From: Prevotella sp.
GTDB lineage: Bacteria > Bacteroidota > Bacteroidia > Bacteroidales > Bacteroidaceae
Reading direction: 5' to 3'
NCBI GenBank assembly: GCA_021204905.1
Contig: JAJPYN010000019.1
Coordinates: 124,001-188,000 of the forward strand
Length of the DNA: 64,000 bases
Shown piece by piece: positions 47,295 to 55,453 of the stretch. Below the pieces are notes generated by a model. The model did no database searches. It was not told the origin of the DNA and saw nothing but the letters and a program-made list of their open reading frames with translations. The stretch's first letter is position 1. Each line of letters starts with the position of its first letter. A program made the translations under genes and the position numbers.

Positions 47295-47718
47295 GCGCCC
47301 CGCGCGCTGTTTGCTGCCGGCATTGATTTTCGCGCCCTTTTATTTGCATAATCCTCGCCGTTCCACTACTTTTGCCGTCGCATTCGGCCTCGCGCCTTGT
47401 GCAAGACATATTGGCAAAAGCGCATTTTCGCTTTATTCTGACTGTGTGAAATCGGACACTTCACAAAAGTATAGGTTCAGAGTATCGAGACAAAATGCCT
47501 TCCTTGGTTTTGTATTCGTGTATTTATTCATGGAATACATCCGAGTGAGGTTGTTTCGATTACCTTGTTTAATTCATTAGGGGAAGTCCAAGCCCAACGT
47601 TCAATAGATGAGGCAGAATGTTGACCTCACTTTTCTTTTATGCCTTAACCAAAACAAGTAAAACTATTTCCGCTTCTGCGGGGTCTCAGGAGCAACAAAT
47701 TAAAAACTATCAATTTTT
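47295..47718. other. Low-GC gap with no recognisable gene
   Basis: About 420 bp between the tRNA-Lys terminator and the next gene. From about 47410 it is clearly AT-richer than the flanks. The 95-codon ORF at 47293 has no family features and includes promoter- and terminator-like sequence, so I do not call it. No integrase, direct repeat of the tRNA 3' end or transposase remnant was found. Confidence 0.6.
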
Positions 47719-48213
47719 ATGAAGAAAATTTTAATGTTAATTGAAATTGTTGCTTGTTCTTCGGTCGCTGTGGCGCAGGAGAAGAAAGAAGTTACGATTA
47801 AGGCGGGGACGATAGTTCCTTTGGAAGCCGTTAATGCAGTAAGGGCTTCAAAGGTGCATGTCGGGCAGTCTGTTGATTTTCGTGTTACGAGGGATGTACT
47901 CGTCGACGGAGAGGTTGCCATACCGAGCGGCACTTTGGCGAAAGGCACGGTATACGAAGCTCAATGCAATTCGTGGTGGGGAACGAAAGGTCGGCTTGGT
48001 ATCAAACTGCGCAACCTTACCACTGCCAACGGCGAAGTGCTTTATCTCACCGGTTCCGACGTTAACATCACCGGTAAAAATCGCACGCCGTTATCGGTTG
48101 TAACATTTATTTTCGTGTGGCCTTGCTGCTTCATCCACGGCTCGAGAGCAGAAATGCCGGTCGGCTATGAGGTTGATGCGGAATTAGCAAGCACGGCGAC
48201 AGTAACACTCTGA
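47719..48213 (+). CDS. Small secreted protein of unknown function
   Basis: 164 residues with a signal peptide (ends AVAQ, about residue 20). The mature part is beta-rich: IKAGTIVPLEAVNAVRAS, SVDFRVTRDVLVDGEVAIPSG, then SWWGTKGRLGIKLRNLTTANG. A hydrophobic stretch with two Cys (FIFVWPCCFIHG) lies near residue 130. The alternation of an entry value, default and transport-like barrel strands reminds of conjugation or envelope accessory proteins, but I do not recognise the family. Low GC and beside a tRNA, so possibly acquired. A terminator follows. Confidence 0.72.
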   Translation: MKKILMLIEIVACSSVAVAQEKKEVTIKAGTIVPLEAVNAVRASKVHVGQSVDFRVTRDVLVDGEVAIPSGTLAKGTVYEAQCNSWWGTKGRLGIKLRNLTTANGEVLYLTGSDVNITGKNRTPLSVVTFIFVWPCCFIHGSRAEMPVGYEVDAELASTATVTL

Positions 48214-48280
48214 AATTCAATAAATTACCTTTTCGATTTTGAAACAACAAGTAGGTGATTTAAACTGCACGGCAACCAAA

Positions 48281-48316
48281 TATGCGCATCTCATATCGGG
48301 GTGCGCATACTTTTTT
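48281..48316 (+). terminator. Terminator of the 47719 gene
   Basis: TATGCGCATC pairs with GGTGCGCATA over 10 bp (one G-T) around a 9-base loop, followed by six T after one C. Confidence 0.8.
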
Positions 48317-48366
48317 ATTCAGTGTTTATCGTGCAAATGAGGGAAAAACATCGGCTATCAGACACG

Positions 48367-48406
48367 AAAAAGAGACGCTGCAACGTGAATTAAGCTGCGG
48401 CGTCTC
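48367..48406 (-). terminator. Terminator of the EF-G-like gene
   Basis: GAGACGCTGCA pairs with the facing TGCGGCGTCTC over 11 bp (one G-T), and on the minus strand it is followed by TTTTT. It lies about 85 bp past the stop of the 48493 gene. No gene lies in 48214-48492. Confidence 0.78.
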
Positions 48407-48492
48407 CAATGGATTTTGTATGTTGCGTACCTGCCGGCACACCTAATAAGTCATCATTTATTAGAACGCGTCGGGGTTCGGCACGGCAATAC

Positions 48493-50652
48493 TTACTCCT
48501 CTTCGGCGAGCTCGGCCTCGTGGGCTTTGATGAGTTCGTTCTGTATGTCTGTGGGCACGAGCTCGTAGGAGGCGAAGGAGGTGGTGAAGGATGCCCGTCC
48601 GCCGGTGATGGAGCTAAGCGCTACGGAGTAGTTGGAGAGTTCCTTTTGCGGGATGCGTGCGGAGAGTTTCTGGTATCCGCTTTCTGCGTCCATGCCCATG
48701 ATTATTGCGCGGCGTCCTTGCAGGTCGCTCATCACGTCGCCCATACAGTCTGCCGGGACGAGCACCTCGAGGTTGTAGATGGGTTCGAGGATTTTCGGGC
48801 CGGCGTTCTTGAAGGCTTGTGCGAAGGCGTTGCGTGCGGCGAGCATGAACGAAAGCTCGTTGGAGTCCACCGGGTGCATCTTACCGTCGTAGACGATTAC
48901 TCTGACGTCGCGGGCATACGAGCCTGTGAGCGGTCCGCGCTCCATACGCTCCATCACGCCTTTCAGGATTGCCGGCATAAAGCGCAGATCGATAGCGCCG
49001 CCGACGACGGAGTTCATAAACACGAGCTTGCCGCCCCATTCGAGGTCGATTTCTTCCTTGCTCTTGATGTTCATCTTAAACTCCTGATTTCCAAACGTGT
49101 ACGTCGTCGGGTCGGGCATGTCGGGGGTGTAAGGCTCGATGATGAGGTGCACCTCGCCGAACTGTCCCGCGCCGCCTGACTGCTTCTTGTGGCGGTAGTC
49201 GGCACGCGCCAGTTTGGAGATTGTCTCGCGGTAAGGTATCTTCGGCTCTTCGTAAGTTACTTGTATTTTCTCGTTGTTTTCAAGCCGCCATTTCAGCGTG
49301 CGGAGGTGGAACTCGCCCTGTCCGTGCACGATGGTCTGGCGCAGCTCTTTACTTTGTTCGACAACCCACGTCGGGTCTTCCTGCCGCATCTTGACGAGCG
49401 CCGCCATCATCTTCTCCGTCTCGGATGTGCTTACGGCTTTTATTGCGCGGGAGTATTTCGAGTTGGGGTATTTGATGAAGTTGAAGCTATGGTCGGCATC
49501 CTTGGCATTGAGCGTGTTACCGGTTTTAACATCTTTCAATTTAACGGTGCAACCGATGTCGCCGGCTTTCATCTCGGGCACTTCGAAACGGTTTTGCCCG
49601 GCGCAGCAATAGAGCGTGCTGATACGTTCCTTCGAGCCGCGGTCGGCGTTGGTCATATCGTCGCCGGCGTGAATGGTGCCGCTCATCACTTTGAAATACT
49701 GCACCTCGCCGATGTGGGGCTCTACGGCTGTCTTGAAGAAGAACACCGATGTCGGCGCTTTATCGTCTGCCGGCACTTCCTCGCCTTGCGCGTCTTTCAC
49801 CACGGGCATATCCGACACGAACGGCACGACGTTGCCAAGGAACTCCATCAGACGGCGCACGCCCATATCGCGCGCGGCATCGACGCAGAACACGGGGTAC
49901 ATCGAGCGTGTTGCCAGCCCTTTGCGTATGCCTTCGCGCAGCTCGTCCTCGTTGAGCTCCTCCGTCTCGAAGAACTTCTCCATAAGCGCCTCGTCGTTCT
50001 CCGCAGCAGCCTCGACTAATGCCTTATGCAGCTCGGTGGCCCTGTCCAACTCGCCGGCGGGAATGTCCTCGATTGTCGGTTTGCCGCCCTCGGGTCCCCA
50101 CGAATATTTCTTCATCAGCAGCACGTCGATGAGCGCATTGAAATCCGGCCCCTCGTTGAGCGGATACTGCACCTGCACCACCTTGTTTCCAAAACTTTCG
50201 CGAAGCCGCTCCACGATGGTGTGGTAGTCGCACTTGTCGCTGTCGAGCTGGTTGATGAGGAAGATGACGGGCTTGCCGAGCTTCTCGGTGTAGCGGAAAT
50301 GGTTCTGCGTGCCCACCTCGGGACCGTACTGGCCGTTGATGAGGATGAGCGTCGTGTCGGTTACGTTAAGCGCGGTGATGGCTTGGCCCGCGAAATCGTC
50401 GGCGCCCGGGCAGTCGATGATGTTCAGTTTCTTGCCGTTCCATTCGCAATGGAAAACCGTCGAGAACACCGAATAGCCGTATTCATGCTCCACCGGGAAA
50501 TAGTCGCTCACGGTGTTCTGCTGCGAGATGCGCCCGCGCCGTTTGATGATGCCGCACTCGTAAAGAAGCGTCTCGGTGAGGGTCGTCTTGCCCGCACCGT
50601 CATTGCCGAGGATGGCAATATTCTTGATTTCGTTTGTCTGGTAGACCTTCAT
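48493..50652 (-). CDS. fusA2: EF-G paralogue lacking the catalytic histidine
   Basis: 719 residues with all five EF-G domains. In the G domain, G1 is GNDGAGKTT (16-24); G3 is DCPGADDF, where the GTPase His of DTPGH is Ala 84; G4 is NQLD (134-137) instead of NKxD. The RGITI switch I motif is absent. Domains II-V follow, with the domain IV segment KSGGAGQFGEVHL and the C-terminal domain ending EEE. It matches the EF-G2 type of gut Bacteroides, reported to support translation without GTP hydrolysis during carbon limitation and to aid gut colonisation. The GTPase-deficient state here is inferred from the motifs. A terminator follows. Confidence 0.88.
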   Translation of the reverse strand: MKVYQTNEIKNIAILGNDGAGKTTLTETLLYECGIIKRRGRISQQNTVSDYFPVEHEYGYSVFSTVFHCEWNGKKLNIIDCPGADDFAGQAITALNVTDTTLILINGQYGPEVGTQNHFRYTEKLGKPVIFLINQLDSDKCDYHTIVERLRESFGNKVVQVQYPLNEGPDFNALIDVLLMKKYSWGPEGGKPTIEDIPAGELDRATELHKALVEAAAENDEALMEKFFETEELNEDELREGIRKGLATRSMYPVFCVDAARDMGVRRLMEFLGNVVPFVSDMPVVKDAQGEEVPADDKAPTSVFFFKTAVEPHIGEVQYFKVMSGTIHAGDDMTNADRGSKERISTLYCCAGQNRFEVPEMKAGDIGCTVKLKDVKTGNTLNAKDADHSFNFIKYPNSKYSRAIKAVSTSETEKMMAALVKMRQEDPTWVVEQSKELRQTIVHGQGEFHLRTLKWRLENNEKIQVTYEEPKIPYRETISKLARADYRHKKQSGGAGQFGEVHLIIEPYTPDMPDPTTYTFGNQEFKMNIKSKEEIDLEWGGKLVFMNSVVGGAIDLRFMPAILKGVMERMERGPLTGSYARDVRVIVYDGKMHPVDSNELSFMLAARNAFAQAFKNAGPKILEPIYNLEVLVPADCMGDVMSDLQGRRAIIMGMDAESGYQKLSARIPQKELSNYSVALSSITGGRASFTTSFASYELVPTDIQNELIKAHEAELAEEE

Positions 50653-50765
50653 AGATTTTATTGATTTTGTTATTTGTTAATACTTACCGAGCTGCGAATT
50701 TATCTGTTTTCGGGCAATTATCAAAGAAAAGCGGCGAAAAAGGCTGCTCACCCGCGGGGAATAAC

Positions 50766-50773
50766 TATTTTTG
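50766..50773 (+). promoter_or_regulatory. -7 box of hemW
   Basis: TATTTTTG matches TAnnTTTG 31 bp before the GTG at 50805. It lies inside the longer ORF-track frame and so argues against the upstream start at 50661. Confidence 0.6.
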
Positions 50774-50804
50774 CGCGGCGGTTAAAACCCTCAAAACCCT
50801 TCTC

Positions 50805-51908
50805 GTGGCAGGCCTCTACGCACATATCCCGTTTTGCACCTCGCGCTGCATCTATTGCGCCTTCTGCTCGTCGACAAAGCTTAATCTGCGCAAAAAATAT
50901 GTCGATGCGCTGCTGAAAGAATATGCCTTGCGGAAAAGCTATCTCGGCGGCGAAAAAATCGAAACCATCTACCTCGGCGGAGGCACGCCAAGCGTACTAA
51001 ACACAAGCGATCTGGCGCGTTTGCTCGATGCTTTTTCAAAGGATGCCGATGCCGAAGAAATCACCGTCGAATGCAACCCCGACGACATCTCGCGCAATTT
51101 TGCGAAAGAGCTTGCGGCAATGGGCGTGAACCGCGTGTCGACGGGCATTCAGACATTCTCGCCCGAGCGGTTGCGCTTCCTTCGCCGGCGGCACACGGCG
51201 GAACAAGCAATTGCCGCGGTCGGCTTTTTGCGCGAAGCAGGCATTGAAAATATCAGTATCGACTTGATGTTCGGCTTCCCCGGACAGACTGTTAACGAAT
51301 GGCTGTGCGATGTGAAAAAGGCTGTCGAACTCGCGCCCGAACATATCTCCGCCTATTGCCTGTCCATCGAACCCGGCACGCCCTTGCACGCGATGTTAGT
51401 TCGCGGCGAATTAAACGAAGCAGACGATGAATCTTGCCGCGAGATGTACTATTTGCTTAGCGACATAGTAGCAACTAAGACCTTCGAACACTACGAAATC
51501 AGTAACTTCTGCCGGCCGGGCTTCCGCGCCAAGCACAACAGCGGTTACTGGCACGGCGCGCGCTACCTCGGGCTCGGCGCTGCGGCACATTCCTACGACG
51601 GCCGCTCGCGCCAATGGAACACGAGCAACATTGAGGCTTACATCGACAGCATCGAGCGCGGACTATTGCCTTTCGAGCGCGAAGTATTATCCGCCGACGA
51701 GCGTTATAACGATCTGATTACCACCGCTTTACGCACCTCCGACGGCATCGCCCTCGACAATGATTTTTACGGCCGGGATTACCTCCTTTCGCAAGCCCGA
51801 CCATTGCTTGCCCGCGGCCTGCTCGAAGTAATCGACAATCGATTGCGCCTGACGCGCGAAGCCCTCTTCACTTCCGACAGCGTCCTCGCCGAACTGGTTA
51901 AGGTGTGA
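50805..51908 (+). CDS. hemW: Radical SAM heme chaperone HemW
   Basis: 367 residues from the GTG at 50805, which gives the family start (AGLYAHIPFC). The ORF-track start at 50661 adds a leader that overlaps the fusA2 promoter region and the -7 box. Radical SAM cluster: CTSRCIYC (CxxxCxxC) followed by AFC as in HemW. Then GGGTPSVL, ECNPDD, SIDLMFGFPGQT and the HemW-type YEISNFCRPG with HNSGYW. It inserts heme into respiratory enzymes; it is not a coproporphyrinogen oxidase. A 20-base piece of the dispersed repeat lies at 51466-51485 without changing protein length. Confidence 0.93.
   Translation: MAGLYAHIPFCTSRCIYCAFCSSTKLNLRKKYVDALLKEYALRKSYLGGEKIETIYLGGGTPSVLNTSDLARLLDAFSKDADAEEITVECNPDDISRNFAKELAAMGVNRVSTGIQTFSPERLRFLRRRHTAEQAIAAVGFLREAGIENISIDLMFGFPGQTVNEWLCDVKKAVELAPEHISAYCLSIEPGTPLHAMLVRGELNEADDESCREMYYLLSDIVATKTFEHYEISNFCRPGFRAKHNSGYWHGARYLGLGAAAHSYDGRSRQWNTSNIEAYIDSIERGLLPFEREVLSADERYNDLITTALRTSDGIALDNDFYGRDYLLSQARPLLARGLLEVIDNRLRLTREALFTSDSVLAELVKV
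51466..51485 (-). repeat. 20-base match to the dispersed repeat inside hemW
   Basis: TAGTAGCAACTAAGACCTTC is identical to 24580-24599 in copy F. In hemW it encodes residues of IVATKTFEHY, a position where homologues have a same-length segment, so nothing was inserted. Confidence 0.6.
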
Positions 51909-51915
51909 GCGGCGG

Positions 51916-52371
51916 CTATCGCTCGAGGTCGCGCAACAACGCCGTGCACCCTGCGGCGCAATCGGCCCACGCGGCATCGAAATCGCCGGTGTACCACGGG
52001 TCGGCAATGTCGCGCGGGTGGTTTGTGTAGTCGAGCAAGAGCCTGATTTTCCCGTCGGGGTCGCCCCCGCAGATACGCCGCATCTGGCGCAGGTTACTGC
52101 CGTCCATACCGATGATTAAATCGTAATAATCATAGTCCGCACGGGTGAGTTGCCGCGCCTGTCTGCTCCCGCAAGCCACACCGTGCTCGGCCAATTTCCT
52201 TCGCGCCGGCGGATAGACGGGGTTGCCCGTCTCCTCGGTGCTCGTGGCGGCCGACGCTATCTCGAACTCTGCGGCGCGCCCGGCCTGCAACGCCAAATGT
52301 TTCATTATAAACTCCGCCATCGGACTGCGGCAGATGTTTCCATGGCATACAAATAAAATTTTCGTCTTCAT
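51916..52371 (-). CDS. Low-molecular-weight protein tyrosine phosphatase
   Basis: 151 residues. P-loop VCHGNICRSPMAEF with the nucleophilic Cys 9 (CX5R) and the general-acid region DPWYTGDFD near 126-134. Cytoplasmic phosphotyrosine or arginine-phosphate phosphatase; in bacteria it often acts on tyrosine kinases of capsule export, but none is nearby. Convergent with hemW (7-bp gap). Confidence 0.94.
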   Translation of the reverse strand: MKTKILFVCHGNICRSPMAEFIMKHLALQAGRAAEFEIASAATSTEETGNPVYPPARRKLAEHGVACGSRQARQLTRADYDYYDLIIGMDGSNLRQMRRICGGDPDGKIRLLLDYTNHPRDIADPWYTGDFDAAWADCAAGCTALLRDLER

Positions 52372-52381
52372 AAATCGGCGG

Positions 52382-52389
52382 CAAAGTTA
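52382..52389 (-). promoter_or_regulatory. -7 box of the tyrosine phosphatase
   Basis: Minus-strand TAACTTTG, 11 bp before the ATG; no matching -33 box. If correct the leader is only a few bases long. Confidence 0.6.
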
Positions 52390-52423
52390 GCCTTTTAGCC
52401 GGCACCGCCAACGAAAACGGCGA

Positions 52424-53401
52424 TTAATTTCGCGCGGCATGCTTCCTTCCTGCGGCGATGAGCTCGACGGCGTTCACCGTGTTTTGCCAAAGGATGTAGC
52501 AGCCCGGACCGACCGCCGCGAGGGGATGAAGGAAGACGGTGGCTATCCAGATCGACGTGGCGGTGTTCTTCTGGCCGAGCGCCTGACCGCAGTCGACAGC
52601 CTTGCCCAGATGGCGCCCCACGAAGCGGCCGACGGCGAACTGGATGAGGCATACGGCGAGGCTCAGCAGCGCGATGGTGATCAGGATATGAATGGGTATG
52701 GCGCCGAGCGAATCGGCAATATTTTTCGCCGTGGTGCCCGAAACAATGATGAGCGAGCAGCCCCAGAGATAATAACTCAAATCAGGCACGCCGGCGATAA
52801 TCCGGTGCAGGCGCGGCCAACAGTGTTTTAAGGCGAAGGCCAGCGCCATCGGCAGAAGCAGCACGCAACTGACGCGCCACAGGATGCGCACGAACAGCGG
52901 TCCGAACGAGAGCACCTCGCCGGCGCTCCCCGCAGGCAACATCGGCAGGAAGAGCGAGATGACCAGCGCGGAAAAGATGTTCGACAAGAAGGTGAACGAC
53001 GTGCTTTCCTCCAAGCTGCCGCCGAGCTTGGCCGTAACCACCGGTGCCGCCGCGGCGCACGGGCTCACCACGCAGACGAGCATCGACTCGAGCAGGATCA
53101 AGCCGCCGCCGCTGACGTTCATGCTGCGCACCACCCACACGAGCAGTACCGCGAACGCCAGTTGCACTAGCGCCGCCCAGAGGTGCCACACCACGGGCAG
53201 CAGTTTGCGGAAATCGACGCGGCAGAAGGTGGTGAACAGCACGAGCGACATGCACACGGGCAGCACGTTATTGTTGTGCGGGGCGTACCACGCGGCAACG
53301 CCCTCGAGCGCGCGCACGTTGTGAAACAGCAGGAACACCGCCACGCCGCACGCCATCGCCGCGGGCAGCATCCAGTCGCCTATCAACCGCTTCATCCTCA
53401 T
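52424..53401 (-). CDS. Bile acid:sodium symporter (BASS) family transporter
   Basis: 325 residues with about 9-10 membrane helices and the sodium/substrate motif GQALGQKNTATSIWIATVFLHP in the C-terminal half and PVCMSLVLFTTFCRVDF in the N-terminal half. It also has a conserved CVVSPCAAAAPVVTAKLGGS block. Family members carry bile acids, pantoate or other anions with sodium; the substrate cannot be told here. The ATG at 53395 (MKRL) is an alternative start. Confidence 0.85.
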   Translation of the reverse strand: MRMKRLIGDWMLPAAMACGVAVFLLFHNVRALEGVAAWYAPHNNNVLPVCMSLVLFTTFCRVDFRKLLPVVWHLWAALVQLAFAVLLVWVVRSMNVSGGGLILLESMLVCVVSPCAAAAPVVTAKLGGSLEESTSFTFLSNIFSALVISLFLPMLPAGSAGEVLSFGPLFVRILWRVSCVLLLPMALAFALKHCWPRLHRIIAGVPDLSYYLWGCSLIIVSGTTAKNIADSLGAIPIHILITIALLSLAVCLIQFAVGRFVGRHLGKAVDCGQALGQKNTATSIWIATVFLHPLAAVGPGCYILWQNTVNAVELIAAGRKHAARN

Positions 53402-53433
53402 CGCCTTAACGCTTTCGAAAAAGATTCTTCTTG

Positions 53434-53441
53434 CAAAGTTA
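53434..53441 (-). promoter_or_regulatory. -7 box of the BASS transporter
   Basis: Minus-strand TAACTTTG, about 33 bp before the ATG at 53401. No TTTG at the normal distance. Confidence 0.6.
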
Positions 53442-53473
53442 ACACATTGAACCGACTTTCGCGAAGAAAGAAG

Positions 53474-53635
53474 AAAAAAGTTTATCTTAGTTGCTACTGT
53501 AATGCGGCTCAGTTGTGCGGCGAGAGTATCAGCCTTAGTTGTCCGGTTCGTTTCAACTTCATTCGGTTCGTTTCAACTTCATTTCAATTTCATTTCAACT
53601 TCAATTCAACTTCATTTCAACTTCAATTCATTTTT
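53474..53635 (+). repeat. Dispersed TTAG-box repeat, copy B, with tail array
   Basis: AAAAAAGTTTATCTTAGTTG opens the core, which carries three CTYAGTTG motifs spaced 24-28 bp and ends in CCTTAGTTGTCC. A tail follows from 53545: two copies of GGTTCGTTTCAACTTCATT, then shorter CAACTTCATTT/CAATTTCATTT units to 53635. It fills most of the 341-bp gap between the transporter and the MBL gene; no gene is present there. Confidence 0.88.
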
Positions 53636-53717
53636 TTGACAACCCAAAGGTGTTAACGGCACTTTGAAAAAAGTTTAACGTCGGGCTTCGCGCAGTTTAT
53701 ATTCCGCCGATTTTTCT

Positions 53718-53725
53718 TATTTTTG
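53718..53725 (+). promoter_or_regulatory. -7 box of the MBL hydrolase gene
   Basis: TATTTTTG matches TAnnTTTG, 17 bp before the ATG at 53743. A weak TTTA stands at about the -33 distance. Confidence 0.62.
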
Positions 53726-53742
53726 CCGCAAACAACAACGAA

Positions 53743-54546
53743 ATGTTCTCTTTCATCTCTTTCGGCAGCGGCAGCAGCGGCAATTGCTACTACCTTTTCA
53801 ACGAGCAGGGCGGGCTGTTCATCGACGCGGGCATGAGCCTCAAAGCTGTCAAGAAGCATTCCGCGGCGGCGAACATCAACCTCTCTGCGGCGCGGTTTAT
53901 CCTTGTTACTCACGACCACGCCGACCACGTGAAATATGTCGGTCAGCTGAGCAATGTGTTCGGGCTGCCGGTGTACGCCACGCCGACTGTTCACGAGCAC
54001 ATCGACAAGAACTATGTGGTGAAGCAAAAGGTGGACCGTCAGCGGCGGATGAACATCACTACGGGCGAGCCTTTCGAGTTGCTCGGCATGCGCATTAACA
54101 CCGTCATCGTGCCGCACGACAGCAGCGAGAATATCGGCTATAAGATTGAATATGAGGGCGTTACGTTTGTCCTTCTCACCGACATCGGGCATGTTACGCC
54201 GGAGATGGAGAGGCTCATCGGCGAGGCTAATTATCTCGTCATCGAGGCCAATCACGAGGTGGAGAAGCTCAAGCAAGGGCGCTATCCCGAGATGCTCAAA
54301 CGGCGCATCCTCTCCGATGTGGGCCACCTGAGCAACCACGACTGCGGGCAGACCATCGCGCGGTGCGGTACGCCGAAGTTGAAGCACGTGTGGCTGTGCC
54401 ATCTGAGTTACGACAACAACGACCCGGAGCTGGCGCGCTACACCGTTGAGGGCGTGCTGCGCGAATACGGCATTGCGCCGGGCAAGGACTTCGTACTCGA
54501 CATTCTCAAACGCCGTTCGCCCAGCGCGGTTACGCTGATGGATTAG
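53743..54546 (+). CDS. MBL-fold metallo-hydrolase, YycJ-like
   Basis: 267 residues. Metal motif THDHADH at about 56-62, further His in VPHDSSENIGY and LTDIGH, and GSSGNCYYL at the N-terminus as in the YycJ/WalJ group of exonuclease-like beta-lactamase-fold proteins. Likely a cytoplasmic phosphodiesterase acting on nucleic acid (inferred). Its TAG stop touches copy D of the dispersed repeat; ispE follows after 46 bp. Confidence 0.87.
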   Translation: MFSFISFGSGSSGNCYYLFNEQGGLFIDAGMSLKAVKKHSAAANINLSAARFILVTHDHADHVKYVGQLSNVFGLPVYATPTVHEHIDKNYVVKQKVDRQRRMNITTGEPFELLGMRINTVIVPHDSSENIGYKIEYEGVTFVLLTDIGHVTPEMERLIGEANYLVIEANHEVEKLKQGRYPEMLKRRILSDVGHLSNHDCGQTIARCGTPKLKHVWLCHLSYDNNDPELARYTVEGVLREYGIAPGKDFVLDILKRRSPSAVTLMD

Positions 54547-54573
54547 TAGCTACTAAGATAAACTTTTTTCGAA
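54544..54573 (-). repeat. Dispersed TTAG-box repeat, copy D (partial)
   Basis: On the minus strand AAAAAAGTTTATCTTAGTAG then CTACTAA: the first 27 or so bases of the element only. The MBL gene stop codon TAG is part of it. Confidence 0.7.
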
Positions 54574-54592
54574 AAAACACTCGGCGACTACG

Positions 54593-55447
54593 ATGCGTGC
54601 CTGCGCGAAAATCAACCTCGGCCTGAACGTTGTAGAACGCCGCAACGACGGTTTCCACAACATCGAGACGGTGTTCCTGCCCGTCCCGCTCTTCGACACG
54701 CTCGACATCGGCGACGACGCTTCGCCCGGCATCCCTTGCCTGCTCGACATCACCGGCGACGCCATTGATTGCGACAAGAAAAAGAACCTCGTTGTCCGCG
54801 CTTACGACCTTCTCGCGCAAGATTTTTCTTTGCCGAAAGTAACCGTTACGCTCAACAAGCGCATCCCCGCCGGTGCGGGCCTCGGAGGGGGCTCGAGCGA
54901 TGCCGCCGCCACCTTGCGCTTGCTTAACGAACATCTTTCGCTCGGTTTGACCGTGAAACAAACGGAGCGTTATGCCGCCGCGCTCGGTGCCGACTGCCCG
55001 TTCTTCGTAAGGTCGCAAACGGCGTACGCGGAAGGCATCGGCGACAAACTGTACGTCATCCCCGGCATTCGCAACAAGCTCTGCGGACTGCGCATGGCCA
55101 TAGTCAAACCGCCGGTCAGTGTCTCAACGCGCGAGGCCTACGCCGCCATCACGCCGCGCCGCCCGGCACGCCATTGCCTTGACATCGTGATGCAGCCTGT
55201 TGAGACGTGGCGCGATTTACTTATTAACGATTTCGAAGAGCCTGTCTTCGCGCGGCATGGCGAGCTGTCAGAGATTAAGACGACGCTCTACCGCCTCGGC
55301 GCCGTTTACGCCTCGATGACCGGTTCGGGCAGCGCCATCTACGCCTTTTTCCCGACAAGCAGCAGCATCGGCAAACTGCAATTGCGCCGCATCTTCCCGG
55401 AGTGCTTCGCCACGATGGTGAGCATCCGCCGCGACGCCGAAATTTGA
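54593..55447 (+). CDS. ispE: 4-diphosphocytidyl-2-C-methyl-D-erythritol kinase
   Basis: GHMP kinase of the non-mevalonate isoprenoid pathway, 284 residues. CAKINLGLNVVERRNDGFHNI at the start, the ATP-binding PAGAGLGGGSSDAAATL near 100, GADCPFFV near 145, and the C-terminal SMTGSGSAIYAFF. It probably shares a transcript with the MBL gene, and the Nudix gene begins 6 bp after its stop. Confidence 0.96.
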   Translation: MRACAKINLGLNVVERRNDGFHNIETVFLPVPLFDTLDIGDDASPGIPCLLDITGDAIDCDKKKNLVVRAYDLLAQDFSLPKVTVTLNKRIPAGAGLGGGSSDAAATLRLLNEHLSLGLTVKQTERYAAALGADCPFFVRSQTAYAEGIGDKLYVIPGIRNKLCGLRMAIVKPPVSVSTREAYAAITPRRPARHCLDIVMQPVETWRDLLINDFEEPVFARHGELSEIKTTLYRLGAVYASMTGSGSAIYAFFPTSSSIGKLQLRRIFPECFATMVSIRRDAEI

Positions 55448-55453
55448 ATTTTT

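Noticed and set aside
47293-47580. 95-codon ORF after tRNA-Lys
   Set aside because: Starts at the end of the terminator T-run, lacks a promoter box and has no recognisable family.
53743-53820. ATTGCTACTACC in the MBL gene resembling the repeat core
   Set aside because: It encodes the family motif GNCYYL and shares only nine or ten bases, so it is likely chance.
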